Shown here piece by piece: positions 1 through 9,904 of a stretch of DNA of 64,000 nt; position 1 is the stretch's first letter; each line of letters begins with the position of its first letter. The position numbers and the translations under genes were made by a program. The notes below the pieces were generated by a model, which saw only the letters and a program-made list of their open reading frames with translations, ran no database searches and was not told where the DNA came from. This stretch comes from Crotophaga sulcirostris (Eukaryota; Chordata; Aves; Cuculiformes; Crotophagidae), in contig VYZB01000271.1 in assembly GCA_013397455.1 (NCBI GenBank), positions 211,008-275,007 of the forward strand, given 5' to 3'.

Positions 1-1599
1 AGGTGGGATGTGGGATGGTGGCACGTGCCTGCTCCGTGCTCCCGCAGCGGTGGCAGCAGCCGCAGGTGGTCACTGCCCCCCGGTCCCACCTCTGCCAGCT
101 TTGCTTCACGGCCGTGCTGGCGCTTGGTGAACGCAGTGGCAGCTCACCATGCTGGGCAGCGCGGGTGTTTGTGTGAGAACAAAAGAATAAACAATGGAAA
201 CTGTGATTAATTAGCGCAGCTAATTAGCAGCGTGCTTGGCCTTCACTGGAGCTTGGTAAGGTGCCAAGATCAGGGGAGTGACTCTGGTGGGAACGTCTTT
301 GGGGAGTGAGCTGGGGGAGTGGGGAAGGGGAGAGGATGCTTTCCCACCACCCCTTTGCAACATGTCTGAGCTGGCAATGGGGAAATTGCTGCTCGTGTTC
401 CTCAGAGGTGCTGCTGACGTGCAGCTATTACCATCCCCAGCAGCATCCTTCCATTCCCAGATGCTGCCTTCTCTGACAGATCACTTCTCTTGCCTACAGT
501 CAGCATCAGGAGCTGAGTGTTAAAATCACCTGTGCTCCAGTGCTGCAGGTGTTAATTAGTGAGCCCTCGTTAGGGTCGGTGGAGTTATCTTCCCTGCAGA
601 ATAGGATCCTTCTTGCCTGCCTGCCCTCACATGGTAGGATTGTCATCTTCTTTGCTCTCCATTTGCAAATTAGCACAAGGACCACGATCAGCAAACAAAT
701 TTGCAGCAAGCGCATGGCGGGTTTGGAGATTTGGAAGAATCCTTGGCAAATATTTGCCAGCCTCTGCCATGAACCTCACGAATACTTTTCATGACTGAGA
801 GATGCTGAGCATAACTGGCAACTTTGGGATGGGGTGCCAGACCTCAGGCTGGGGATGGCTCCTAGAAAATACCAAAGCTAACAGCGCTTGCTTCCATCCC
901 ACCTCCTCCTTGGCCTTTTGCTGTGCAGTGTGAGGATATCTTAAGATATGATACACTTGACTGCATCCGTTGCAGAATCACATCATTCCCATTAAAAGGT
1001 GGCTGTGGCTAAATACCATTTGCTCAGCAAGGTCTAAATCAGTGCCCTTCAGAGTAATTGGGAGATGTGGCCCCTTCGCTGAGGACGGGAGGGTCTATTT
1101 TTCAAGGCACCATCGCGTTATTATTAATTTGTTAAACCCTGACTGCTCAGAACTCTTTGAGACGCAAAAACGGATGTGAGCTCTGCCTTAGGGAACTCAC
1201 AGCTAAATAAATGTATTAAATCAAGGCCATGCTGGAGAGGATAGCGCTACAGGCAAAGGTGAAGCTAGTTAGAGGAGGGGTGAAGGTGCCACCTTCTCCA
1301 TCAGGAAAGGGACTTGCTTCTCTTTCGGCATTGAAGTCAGGAGGAACGCTTGCAAATCAGCAGGTCAAGGACCTGTTTCTCTAAGTATTTTCGAGGTGGC
1401 AGTGGGACTGCTTGACTTGGGAGCAGAGAGAAGGGCTCTCCTAGCCTCATGAGACCTCTCTCTGGGTCCATTGAGCTGGGGGGTCCTTCCCTTTTCCTGG
1501 CTGTGTGCATCAGTGCAGGCAGGGAAGCTGCTTGCCTAGGCAAGCCTGTGCTTTCTCTCCCTCCCTACCAGTGGTGCTAGTAAAGTAACACATCTGGGA
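1..1599. other. single-copy non-coding stretch
   Basis: I see no recognisable gene. Bases 185-230 hold a SOX-like AACAATGG and two TAATTAG homeodomain-type motifs close together. The stretch around 940-1230 is AT-richer. No open frame here resembles a known protein. Confidence 0.6.
190..227. promoter_or_regulatory. cluster of SOX-like and homeodomain-like motifs
   Basis: AACAATGG (190-197) is followed within 30 bases by TTAATTAG (207-214) and CTAATTAG (220-227). This combination is common in developmental enhancers of vertebrates. Motif presence alone does not show function, so this is a weak inference. Confidence 0.2.
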
Positions 1600-2110
1600 A
1601 TAGCTCACCTGGAACCCTGCATTCAGTTCTGGAGTCCTCAGCACAGGAAGGACATGGAGCTGTTGGAGTGAGTCCAGAGGAGGCCACAGAGATGATCCAA
1701 GGGCTGGAGCACCTCCTGGATGAGACTGGGAAAGTTGGGGTTGTTCAGCCTGGAGAAGAGAAGGCTCTGGAGAGACCTTAGAGCAGCCTCCAGTGCTGAA
1801 AGGGGCTCCAGGAAAGCTGGGGAGGGGCTCTTGGTCAGGGAGAGCATGGACAGGATGACAGGGAATAGTTTTAAGATGAAAGAGGGGAGATTTAGATGAG
1901 ATCTTAGGAAGAAATGTTCTCCTGTGAGGGTGGGGAGGCTCTGGCCCAGGTTTCCCAGAGCAGTGGTGGCTGCCCCATCCCTGGAGGTGTTGAAGGGGGA
2001 TATTGGATGGGGCTTGGAGCCCCCCGATCCCGTTGGAGGGGTCCCTGCCCATGGCAGGAGGGTGGAACTTTGAAGTCCCTTCCAGCCCAACCCATTCTAT
2101 GATTCTTAAG
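1600..2110 (+). mobile_element. CR1 LINE, 5'-truncated, class A tail
   Basis: This is the 3' end of a CR1 retrotransposon. It opens with the remnant encoding the ORF2 C-terminus (the 'GGAGTCCTCAGCACAGGAAG' block near 1630, then the segment encoding LFSLEKRRL near 1740). It runs through 'CCCATCCCTGGAGGTGTT' near 1975 and ends in CCCATTCTATGATTCTTA at about 2091-2108. The reading frame is broken by small indels, for example around 1720, so it cannot encode protein. CR1 copies are typically truncated at the 5' end and lack clear target duplications, and I see none here. Confidence 0.95.
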
Positions 2111-2361
2111 ATAATGGCTTCCCAATATCACCCTATGCCTGGCAGGAGCCCCTCAAGGAGTACTGGATCTCTTCAAGTATCCACTTTGTGTCCAGAGCTG
2201 TGTGAGACCAGCAAGGTTCCCACCTGAATCTTCTTGTATCCTTTATGATGGGGAGGGGAGAACATAAGAGCAATATAGAAAAAAGTCGATATTGAAATTT
2301 TTCACCTTCCTAACTTTCGAGTCAAACTTGCTGTGGGGTTGTGTTAGTGGGTTAGTGTTGG

Positions 2362-2674
2362 TTTAGTCAGGCAGAGGTTGGTCTCTTCTCTCAGGTTACC
2401 AGTGACAGAACAGGACATGGACTCAAGCTTCGTCAGGGAAAGTTTAGGCTTGATATTAGGAAAAAGTTCTTCACTGAAAGGGTGATTGGCCATTGGAATG
2501 TGCTGCCCGGGGAGGTGGTGGAGTCGCCGTCCCTGGAGGTGTTTAAGAGGAGATTGGATGAGGCACTCAGTGCCATGGTTTAGATGATGGGTTGGTGTTA
2601 GTGTTGGGTTGTCGGTTGGACTCGATGATCTCAGAGGTCCTTTCCAACCTTGTAGTACTGTGATACTGTGGTGC
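2362..2674 (+). mobile_element. CR1 LINE, 5'-truncated, class B tail
   Basis: The copy starts in the segment equivalent to [18 protein letters not shown] of CR1 ORF2, with a small deletion near 2412. It encodes a recognisable end ([10 protein letters not shown], then TAG at about 2581) and has the class B 3' region: repeated GGGTTGGTGTTAGTG, then CAACCTTGTAGTACTGTGAT. By eye it differs from the copy at 50880 at about 15 positions over some 280 bases, so both look young. It lies 250 bases after the class A copy and in the same orientation. Confidence 0.95.
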
Positions 2675-2725
2675 TCAAGGCCACGTATTCCCAGCCTGAT
2701 GTCTCCTGTGCATTCTTACCTGCAG

Positions 2726-2897
2726 CCCCCTGCGCCTGGGAGCCATGAGCCGCCCTCAGCACCCCGAGAGCCGCCGGAGCAGCCCCCCGGCCACCGCTCC
2801 CCAGCACTGCTAGGCTTCGCCACTCCCCAGCAAGGTGCCCATCGCTGGTGGGGAAAACCAGCTGCACCCACACCTCGCCTCTTGCATCCCTCCCAAG
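2726..2897 (+). other. candidate exon (unrecognised, GC-rich, proline-rich frame)
   Basis: A pyrimidine-rich acceptor ending TTCTTACCTGCAG (to 2725) is followed 172 bases later by a strong donor, CCCAAG|GTAAGA (intron from 2898). The plus-strand frame beginning at 2726 is open throughout, proline-rich, and would end in phase 1. It starts PPAPGSHEPPSAPREPPEQP and does not match any family I know. The acceptor read on the minus strand is also a good donor (CTGCAG|GTAAGA), so the strand is uncertain. A non-coding RNA exon or chance are both possible. Confidence 0.25.
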
Positions 2898-3890
2898 GTA
2901 AGAGCAGCATCCTTTCTGTTTGTGAAAAGCAAGGGGGTTGCAAATGCAAGTGAAAGTTGAGTTGTATATTCAGTCTTGCACCTCCTGCCTTGCCCAAGTG
3001 GGCACAGCTGGGAGAGGGAGGGGTGCTGGGTCAGGGATGAGAACTGCCCTTGTCTTGCAATTAAAATGTGGGTTTGAAGGTGCTGTGGCTTCTGATGTAA
3101 CCCATTGCTTGCAGATAGTTTCCCATCTGTGAATTCACTTGTGGTTTTAGAAAGTAACCCGGGCTGCTACAAGGAGCCGGGCTTGGGTGGGACCAGTGCC
3201 TTGCGACTGCCTCTGCTTCCCTAATGTGTTTCTAAGGATAATTGTCGATAATTTGCCTCTTAACGATGCTCTGGAGGCTCTTCCTGTAAAAGGCCTTTGG
3301 GGTGTTTTGGAAGCTTCCTGTGGTGGGGGAGCAAGAAGTGGCTGGAGGAGGTATTTGAGATGGGGCTGAACCCCTGTCCCAGTGAAACACTCTCCTCTGC
3401 CCTTTATACTTTGCAAACTGTTTTGTTTTTGTTGGTGGTGGGTTTTTTTAAGGTTAAAGTAGAGCTTGGTCTGCAGGGGATGATGCTGATGTAGGGTTAA
3501 CCACCCTCCTAATGGGTGCAAAATTCACGGCTGAGGTGGGGAAATTGGATTTAGAAACCAAAACCTCCATTTCTGGCATTGTCTAGGGGTTTGAGATTTT
3601 TGGGCCTCCTGTTTTTAAGCTTCTCCTTGCAAACAGAGTTGTCAGCTGTGTGCAGGAACATATGGGAAATAATGACTTCTCCATGTGTGCAGTCCCTCTG
3701 TGTTAGGGAAGCCTGGACCTAGGGGAAGAAGTGGATGTCACCAGTATATGGCAGGGTGGATTGAAGGCATAAGAGCCCTGTTTGGAGAGGCCTTAGAGAG
3801 GGTCAAAACAGCCCCAGTGAGCTAGAATATAAGCCAGGGCTGGGGTCTTGCTTGTCCTGACTCCCATTGGGAGCTCCCTGCCTGCACATC

Positions 3891-4010
3891 CTGGAGCTGG
3901 GATCAGCTGGGATGCTCCAGCTGGGAGAAGCAGGGGCTGGTTAGTGCTGCTGAGGCTGACACCCTCAGCCATAAATAACCAGCCTGCTCTGATCCTCCTG
4001 GTAGCTCCAG
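3891..4010. repeat. imperfect long inverted repeat (hairpin potential)
   Basis: The outer ends CTGGAGCT (3891-3898) and AGCTCCAG (4003-4010) are exact reverse complements. An inner pair, AGCAGGGGCTGGTTA (3929-3943) and TAACCAGCCTGCT (3976-3988), is complementary apart from a two-G bulge. The central 32 bases hold a further small GGCTGA/TCAGCC pair. The arms are unequal between outer and inner pairs (30 versus 14 bases), so a folded RNA would carry a large internal loop. Confidence 0.45.
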
Positions 4011-5712
4011 CACTGCTCTTTTCCTAAAGAGTTATTTGACTCTTTGTGTTGCACTTCTCAGACAAATGGCTTTTAAATAAAACCCTCTGCTAACTCGTTA
4101 GGCCTCCTGTCCAGGTCACTTCCTGCATGGGTGATTTATAGGGCTGCTTTTAACATTTTATTAACTTTAAATCGCCAGGGCCAGTCAATTGGAGTCTATC
4201 CCATTAGCTGTGCTGAGTGGCAGCCTGGGGCATCAGGCTCTGGTCCAGCCTCCTTTGCTTCTGGGGACGTCGTGATGCTCTGAGAGCGACTGCGGGGTGA
4301 GAGGTGGGAGAGAACAGGAGGAGGATTCAGATAAGGAGGAATAGATCTGGGATGGATAAATGAATCGCATAAGGGTTAAGGAGATAATGGGGCTTGTGAT
4401 TGTATCTGGGGAGCTGGCTTATCTCCTGCTGTTGGTACGTGTTTTCTCGACTGCATCCCCTGCAGCGCACGTTGGGCTGTGCAGCAATGGGAGAGGAGCA
4501 CCACGGCTTGGTAAGGAGGTGGCTGCTCCAGACTCATCCCAGCAGGGCATTGCTTCTGCAGCATCCCCGAGGGCTCACCCTGGGTAGGATGTGCCTATAA
4601 TAAACCCCTCCTGGAGCAATGCCAGAGCCTTCTTCCTTGCTGGGTGCATGCACAAGCTCCTTTAGCTCCTGGCATCCCATCCAATCCAGCTGGTTGCTCC
4701 CGGGGAGCCTTTGGTGTTCTTCCCTCCCACCTCAGACCCTCCTCTGCAGCTCCTTTCCCCTTTGAGCAGAACAGCTCTGTACAAATCCTGCAGTGAGGTT
4801 TGCTGGGTGCAGCCCTGGCACACGGGAGGCTGCTGGGTGCTGTTGAGGTCTGGGTGAACAGAGACTGCTCCAGCTGGGAAATCCAAATGAGATGGAGATC
4901 GTAAGTGATGTGAGGCTGCAGCAGCAGCTTTGATTATCACTGGTTTTGTTACTGCTCTCCCCCCTGTGCCCTGTCTTTGTTCCACCGGTGCTCAGAGATG
5001 TTATTCAGTGGAGTTTTCCAGCTCTTAGTTACAGGGGGAAAAAAAAACCCGCACTCCTGCACAACCAGAGCTAATGAGCTCTCTCTGGAAATAAAAGCAT
5101 CCTGAGGACAGCTTTGCCATACAGAACAGCCTGTTCTCTGTGGCTGCTCCGGCCACTGCTTCCGAGTGATGGCCCAGCACGGGGTTATTGGGAGCTGAGC
5201 GGAGCTGTCGCCTCCCATCCTGTCCCCCAGCCATCGCTGTGCCTTGCTCCTCTGGCAGAGCTCTGCTTCGAGGATGGGGATGTGGGGACGTTTGTTTGAC
5301 ACCCTGATGCAGAGCACATCACCTTGTGCATGCTCACAGGACAGGACAAGGAGGGAACACACATCCCCATGGGTAGGATTGGCTTTAACTAGCTTGGAAA
5401 GGAATCTGGGCAACGCTCTGGCTCCCAGCACTGGTTGGGCATTCCCTGGGGTGGCTGGATATAAGAAGGTGGGCTCGCTGCAGCCCTGCGTGCCTGCAGG
5501 GAAAGCAGACCTGCAGTCCCCAAGGGCTGCCGGGGTTGTCAGGCATATGGCCAGGAGGGAATTCATCTTGCAGCAAAGCCAGCATCGGAAAGCCATCGCT
5601 TCTGATGTGCCCATGATTTGCTGAAACCTGCGTCTCCTTTGTCATATTTTTGTCTGTCTCTGCCTCAAATCCCAGAGCGAAGACCAAGAACTTGCTCACT
5701 GAGAGGAGCAGG

Positions 5713-5726
5713 TTTTTTTTTTTTTT
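5713..5726. repeat. poly-T tract (14)
   Basis: Uninterrupted run of 14 T followed by CCTCC. It is a simple homopolymer and no adjoining SINE or LINE body is visible. Confidence 0.9.
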
Positions 5727-6357
5727 CCTCCACTTTTAAATATTTATTCTGAGCTCTCAAGATCCGTGCGCTGTGATCTGGGGAGCCTGGCTGCGTGCTG
5801 GCAGCAGCTCCTGCATGGCAGGGGGGGGCTGGCTGCCCTCCCCTCTGGGGAGCATGGGCAGAGCTTTCCCCCTCCTCCTGTGGAAGAGCTGGGTCTGAGA
5901 GGAGGGATGTGGGGTGTTCACCTCTTCCCACACGTGCTTACATGGGGACAAACCCCAGGATCTGCTGAAGTGCTGTGCAAGGGAGTGTCTGGGTTGTGAG
6001 CTGTGTTTTTTGGGAAAAGGGCTGGGATAGAGGTAAAAGCAGCCTTGGCCCATCCAGCAAGCTCCACTGCTGGGGTGGCACATCCCAAACAGCACCCACC
6101 CCTCATACGCTGCCTGCCTTTCTTCATCCGTGGCTGCTGCTGGAGGCTTTCCCTCTCACCTTTGCAGCTTGTTCTGGGCTCTCAAGGTCATGCAGGTAAC
6201 GAGAGCGATACCGCCAGCCTTGGCTTTGCAGCTGCAGCTGCCGTGCTGTGCTCAGCGGTGGCTTTGGGCCTCCCTCCCTTTTGATTTTCTTGCTCTACTT
6301 TTCCAAACCTTCCTGCTGCCACCGCTTTGGTCCATGCATTGAATTCAGGGAGAGCAG

Positions 6358-6610
6358 CCCTGTGCCACTGGGGTGCATGCGCCCAGCGTGCTCGTGAGGA
6401 GCAGGGGAGCAGTAGCTCTGCCCCAGGATGTGCTGGGCACTGAGGGGCTGTGCCAGAGCACCACCACACTGCACACATGGTCCTGTGCAACTCTGTCCCA
6501 TGTGCCTGTAAACCAGCACCCTCACTGCTACAGGGGTGCCTGGACCAAGGGAGAGGGGATTTTGCATCTTCTCCTTGCATCTCAGGTGTGGTGGTGTTAA
6601 ACTTCTAGGA
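6358..6610 (+). repeat. local tandem duplication, copy 1
   Basis: This block starts at CCCTGTGCCACTGG and ends at GTTAAACTTCTAGGA. It recurs immediately downstream at 6616-6916. Long matches include GATGTGCTGGGCACTGAGGG and GACCAAGGGAGAGGGGATTT. It encodes no recognisable protein and resembles no repeat family I know, so it looks like a local duplication of single-copy DNA. Confidence 0.85.
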
Positions 6611-6615
6611 AAAAA

Positions 6616-6916
6616 GCCTGTGCCACTGGAATGCATGTACCTAGCATGCCAGTGGGGAGCAGTAGCTTTGCCCTGGGATGTGCTGGGCACTGAGGGGCTG
6701 TGCCAGAGCACAGCCACACTGCAGACATGGTCCTGTGCAACCCTGTCCCATGTGCCTGAAAACCAGCACCCTCCAAGCCCTTCCCTGGAAGCTGGTTCTC
6801 CTGCAGAGCTGGCTCACCTCTGGCTCTGCCACAGGGGTGTTTGGACCAAGGGAGAGGGGATTTTACAGCTGCAGCTCACCTTTGCAGCTCAAGTATGGTG
6901 CTGTTAAACTTCTAGG
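6616..6916 (+). repeat. local tandem duplication, copy 2
   Basis: This is the second copy of the block at 6358-6610, in direct orientation and separated by only five bases. It is longer because of roughly 45-55 extra bases at about 6774-6825 and about 10 more near 6870 (the CAGCTGCAGCTCACC segment). Substitutions are scattered throughout, so the duplication is not recent. Both copies end with TTAAACTTCTAGGA. Confidence 0.85.
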
Positions 6917-8724
6917 AGAAGAGCCAGAAGCTGATTTCTCAGCAGCTTTGCAAGGGGTGAGAAGATGCCTGCCCTTCCAGGTGAGCACAGGAATTGCTAC
7001 CTCTGCCTCCAGCTGCTGCAGCCCAGGCAACCCGCTCAGCAGCTGGCACTCATCAGCAGAAGCCTTGTCTCCCGTCCCCCCAAGCAGTGCCAGCCACAGG
7101 CACCCTGGGACCTGGAAGTGTGTGGGCAGTGATGCAGAAAACTCTGCAGAGGCCTGGGATTGGATGGTAGGTGCAGCTCTGCTGGGAGATGCCTTGAAAC
7201 CAGCACATAGCCAAAGGCAAGAGGAGGCAGAGGAGACAATAGCTCATATAGTGGGATTTTTTTGTTTGAGGAGAAAGAAATGCAAGCCAGCTCACTGGTA
7301 CAGTGCTGGCACTGGAAAGCTGAACTTTAGCAAAGTGATGTGGTTGGGACCATGGCAGTGGTTTCCTGGGCTGCTTTTCCCATGCCTGCCTGCTGTCTGC
7401 CTGTACCCGCCATGAGCTGGCAGCAGAACCAGACCTCTCAACTCTTGCTGAATTTCAGGCCAGAACAGCCTCATTAGCTGGAAAAGTTTCCCTGGGAGAA
7501 GTTACTGCTGCTACAAGAAGTACAATTCTCTCTCTTTTCTGCTTTTGCAACTGCGGGTATTGAAGTTTGCTGCTCTTATACCGTGTCATGGCAGAGCTCT
7601 TGTGCACAGGAGGGTGCTGCCAGGAGAAAAAGTTAAATAATAGCAAGGACGTTTTTTGGAAAGAAGCTCTTGTTATGGATTTGTTCCTGCTTGGATGTCT
7701 CATTGTGTCACAGACATTGTGCCCGTGCAGAGCCATGCGAGCCCCTGGGAGCCCCTTCTCTCCCGTTTGCCCTCGCTGGCCCCTGCTTGCACATGGCTTG
7801 GTTGGGTTGGTAGCAAGTGGGTTTCAAGGAAGGTGAGGGAGACGTGCTGTGTGTCAGGCTTTTTCTTTGCCCACGCCCCTTCTTTCTTGCCACGTCACCC
7901 CTTGCCCAGGGCTGCAGCACCCTGGGGGTCCCTGGCCCCTGTGGGATTATTCACTGAGCAACACATCTGCAGGAAGAGACAGTGGCAAAAGTGCCTCCTG
8001 GGAGGGAAAATATGAGGTCTGAGACTTGTAGGAAACATTCCCTTAAGATTCAAACTTATTCAGTTATTGGTCCTTTGACCTAACGGAACCATGAGACACG
8101 GGGAAAGCTCCCAGAGCACACACAGTTTGCAGCTGGATGTTGCAAGAACTTACTAGTGAATGGTTGGGACAAGTCATATTTCATAAAATCAGCCAGGAAA
8201 ACGATTGCTGATTAATTCTTTTTAGTAAACAATGGTGAGCAGTGTGTCTCTGATCGAGCCAGACTGACTTTTACAATGATTCATGGATTTTTCCGCAGGA
8301 AAAATCACTTTTGTGGAGATTGCTGGTGCACAGCGTGCCTGCTTGCCTTTGTGAGTAATTCCCCCCTCCCCGAAAGCGCCGGGGTGTGGAAAACCGATGA
8401 ACTTCTCTGTGGGAACTGCAGGGGGGATGCGAGAGGGAGGAAGGGTGTGCTTGGCTCTACCACGGCAGCCGATGACTGTAGCCTTTTGAAGAGCACCACA
8501 GGAGGTGGGGGAGTTGGAATTTCACTGCCAGAAATGCTGAAGGAGGCGAATCTGGGGGGGGAGGAGGTGGGGAGAAAGAGCAGAGATGAGATGTCTGTGC
8601 GTGCAGTTCTAGGCTCTGCCAAGGGTGGTTGGTTGGGGCCAGATAATGCTACCCCTTGCAACGTGCTGCAACACTCCTCTGGCAAAAACATCACCTGAAG
8701 AGAAGTGTGTCTTAGCATCATTCA
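6917..8724. other. single-copy non-coding stretch
   Basis: I see no recognisable gene. It includes a weak exon candidate at 8299-8350 and an AT-rich portion from about 8030 to 8280. An open frame on the plus strand from 6678 to 7415 (245 codons) runs through duplication copy 2 into this stretch and is judged spurious. Confidence 0.55.
8299..8350 (+). other. candidate micro-exon, cysteine-rich frame
   Basis: An acceptor-like GGATTTTTCCGCAG (ending 8298) precedes 52 bases that end at a donor-like TTT|GTGAGTAATT (from 8351). One open frame reads NHFCGDCWCTAC with four cysteines, which superficially resembles a zinc-binding knuckle. It matches no family I recognise, and the exon bases before the donor are not consensus. 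Chance is the most likely explanation. Confidence 0.12.
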
Positions 8725-9007
8725 TGTAATAGATAAATAGAAGTTTTGCTTCAGCCAGATTGTTGTAGTTGAAATTAATAGGCGGTCGAGAAGAATGTAA
8801 GTTTCCAATTTCCCAATTAAGGGGGAAGGAGACAGGGATTTACCAACCGTGAGAGGGATGGGAGTTAACCAGGTGTAAATCAAGGACACAGGAAGGCCCT
8901 GTGTGGATCATAGAATTTAGCAAAGCAATTAAGTAGCTAGATAGTGGTCTCCCCTCCTTTCCAAAAGGGGGTAGTTTATCTGTCAGTTTATTGTTAAAGA
9001 AAACAGA

Positions 9008-9091
9008 CACAGGATCAAAGAAAGGGAGGGTCTGTCACAGAATCAAGGAAAGGGAGAGTCTGTTAGAGGATCAAAGAAAGGGAGAGTTTGT
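9008..9091 (+). repeat. three tandem 28-base units inside the LTR
   Basis: The units are 9008-9035, 9036-9063 and 9064-9091, each containing a variant of ATCAAAGAAAGGGAGAGT followed by CTGT or TTGT. They sit upstream of the TATA-like box, in the U3 part of the LTR. Short tandem U3 repeats of this kind are known to act as enhancers in other retroviruses. Activity here is inference. Confidence 0.8.
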
Positions 9092-9218
9092 CAAATGTTC
9101 AAGGCTGCCTGCCCTCCTCCTGCAAACCCCCCCAGAAGACCCTCCAGAGGGGGGGTATGCATGTATGGGAGAGGGGGGTAACAAATGTAAATGAATTACG
9201 GGAACTTAGTTGAATATG

Positions 9219-9224
9219 TATAAG
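9219..9224 (+). promoter_or_regulatory. TATA-like box of the LTR
   Basis: TATAAG lies 86 bases upstream of the LTR polyadenylation signal and downstream of the tandem units, the usual order of U3 promoter elements. Whether it still drives transcription is unknown. Confidence 0.45.
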
Positions 9225-9304
9225 TATCCTAAATAAATGTACTCAAGTGGGACCAAACATTGTGCATAGGGGAGGGTCCATCCTCTTATGCACCCAGCGC
9301 TGTA

Positions 9305-9310
9305 AATAAA
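9305..9310 (+). terminator. polyadenylation signal of the LTR
   Basis: AATAAA in the context CTGTAAATAAATTTCTTTGC, located 62 bases before the LTR end. This is consistent with the R region of a retroviral LTR. It could truncate transcripts running through on the plus strand. Confidence 0.5.
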
Positions 9311-9372
9311 TTTCTTTGCTTCTAAGACTTTGTCCTCTCTAAAATTATATTTGTGAGCCGGTATTTCTCACA

Positions 9373-9904
9373 ATTCATTTCTATTTCATGTTACTTTTTT
9401 ATTTTATTCCCAGCACCTTGGCTTCGTGCTGGAAGCTGGCCAACCTCCGTGGTCCTCTGTGCCACTGGGATCCGCGGGTCCAGGGCGGCAGCGTGCGCAG
9501 GAGGTGGCAGCGTGCAGCTGGAGGTGGAGCGTGTGTCTGGGTGATGCTGCTTGTTAAAAACAGACGAGGTGGGATGGGAAAATGCCGGGCAAGGCAGTAG
9601 TCATAGGTGTGAGCAGTGCCTGCGCCTCAGAGGCGGCACTGGGGGCGGTGGCAGCCCTTGCTGCAGCATTGGGCGTTGATTTTTAGTTTGGAGCTGGGGA
9701 AAAAAAAAAAAAGTTGTAGTTCTGCTGAACCTAAACTTGAAACTTAATTTTGTTTCTTGGTAAGGGTTTTTTTTTTTTTCCCGACTATTCTTGGTGAAAA
9801 AAACAGGTATTTGGCCAAAACCTTGAGTTTCCCAACATGGGAAAGGAAAGATGGCACAATGGCGGCAGAGACTTGTGTAGAGATGCAGTCAAGCAACAGA
9901 GAGG
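9373..9904. other. single-copy stretch next to the LTR
   Basis: It begins with the downstream target duplication ATTCA. It includes an exon candidate at 9414-9540, an A13 run (9700-9712) and a T13 run (9767-9779). No recognisable gene. Confidence 0.6.
9414..9540 (+). other. candidate exon (unrecognised, CpG-rich)
   Basis: A very good acceptor, with a pyrimidine-rich TTACTTTTTTATTTTATTCC followed by CAG ending at 9413, precedes a GC- and CpG-richer segment. A possible donor, CTGG|GTGATG, lies at about 9540. Two plus-strand frames are open across it, and neither peptide (one starts APWLRAGSWPTSVVLCATG) is familiar to me. The solo LTR ends only 41 bases upstream of the acceptor, so the branch point would have to lie in that short interval or in the LTR. 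The donor is weak. Confidence 0.2.

Larger units (their letters stand above)
2898..6357. other. single-copy non-coding stretch
   Basis: I see no recognisable gene. The stretch contains an imperfect inverted repeat (3891-4010), an AT-rich part near 4040-4170 and a T14 run at 5713-5726. The 221-codon minus-strand open frame at 4949-5614 has no recognisable domain and is treated as chance. Confidence 0.6.
8725..9372 (+). mobile_element. solo LTR of an endogenous retrovirus
   Basis: The 648-base element begins TGTAATAG and ends TTTCTCACA. It is flanked on both sides by the same five bases, ATTCA (8720-8724 and 9373-9377), as expected for retroviral integration. Inside are a TATA-like TATAAG (9219-9224), a polyadenylation signal AATAAA (9305-9310) in a GTAAATAAATTTC context, and three tandem 28-base units. 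There is no gag, pol or env sequence next to it, so it is what remains after recombination between two LTRs. The end sequence resembles avian ERV LTRs, but the class (ERVL or ERVK) is not certain from sight. Confidence 0.8.

Noticed and set aside
4949..5614. 221-codon minus-strand open frame
   Set aside because: No homology recognised, overlapped by several other frames, no splice or promoter support.
6678..7415. 245-codon plus-strand open frame
   Set aside because: It lies partly in the tandem duplication copy 2, and copy 1 does not keep the same frame. Unlikely to be coding.
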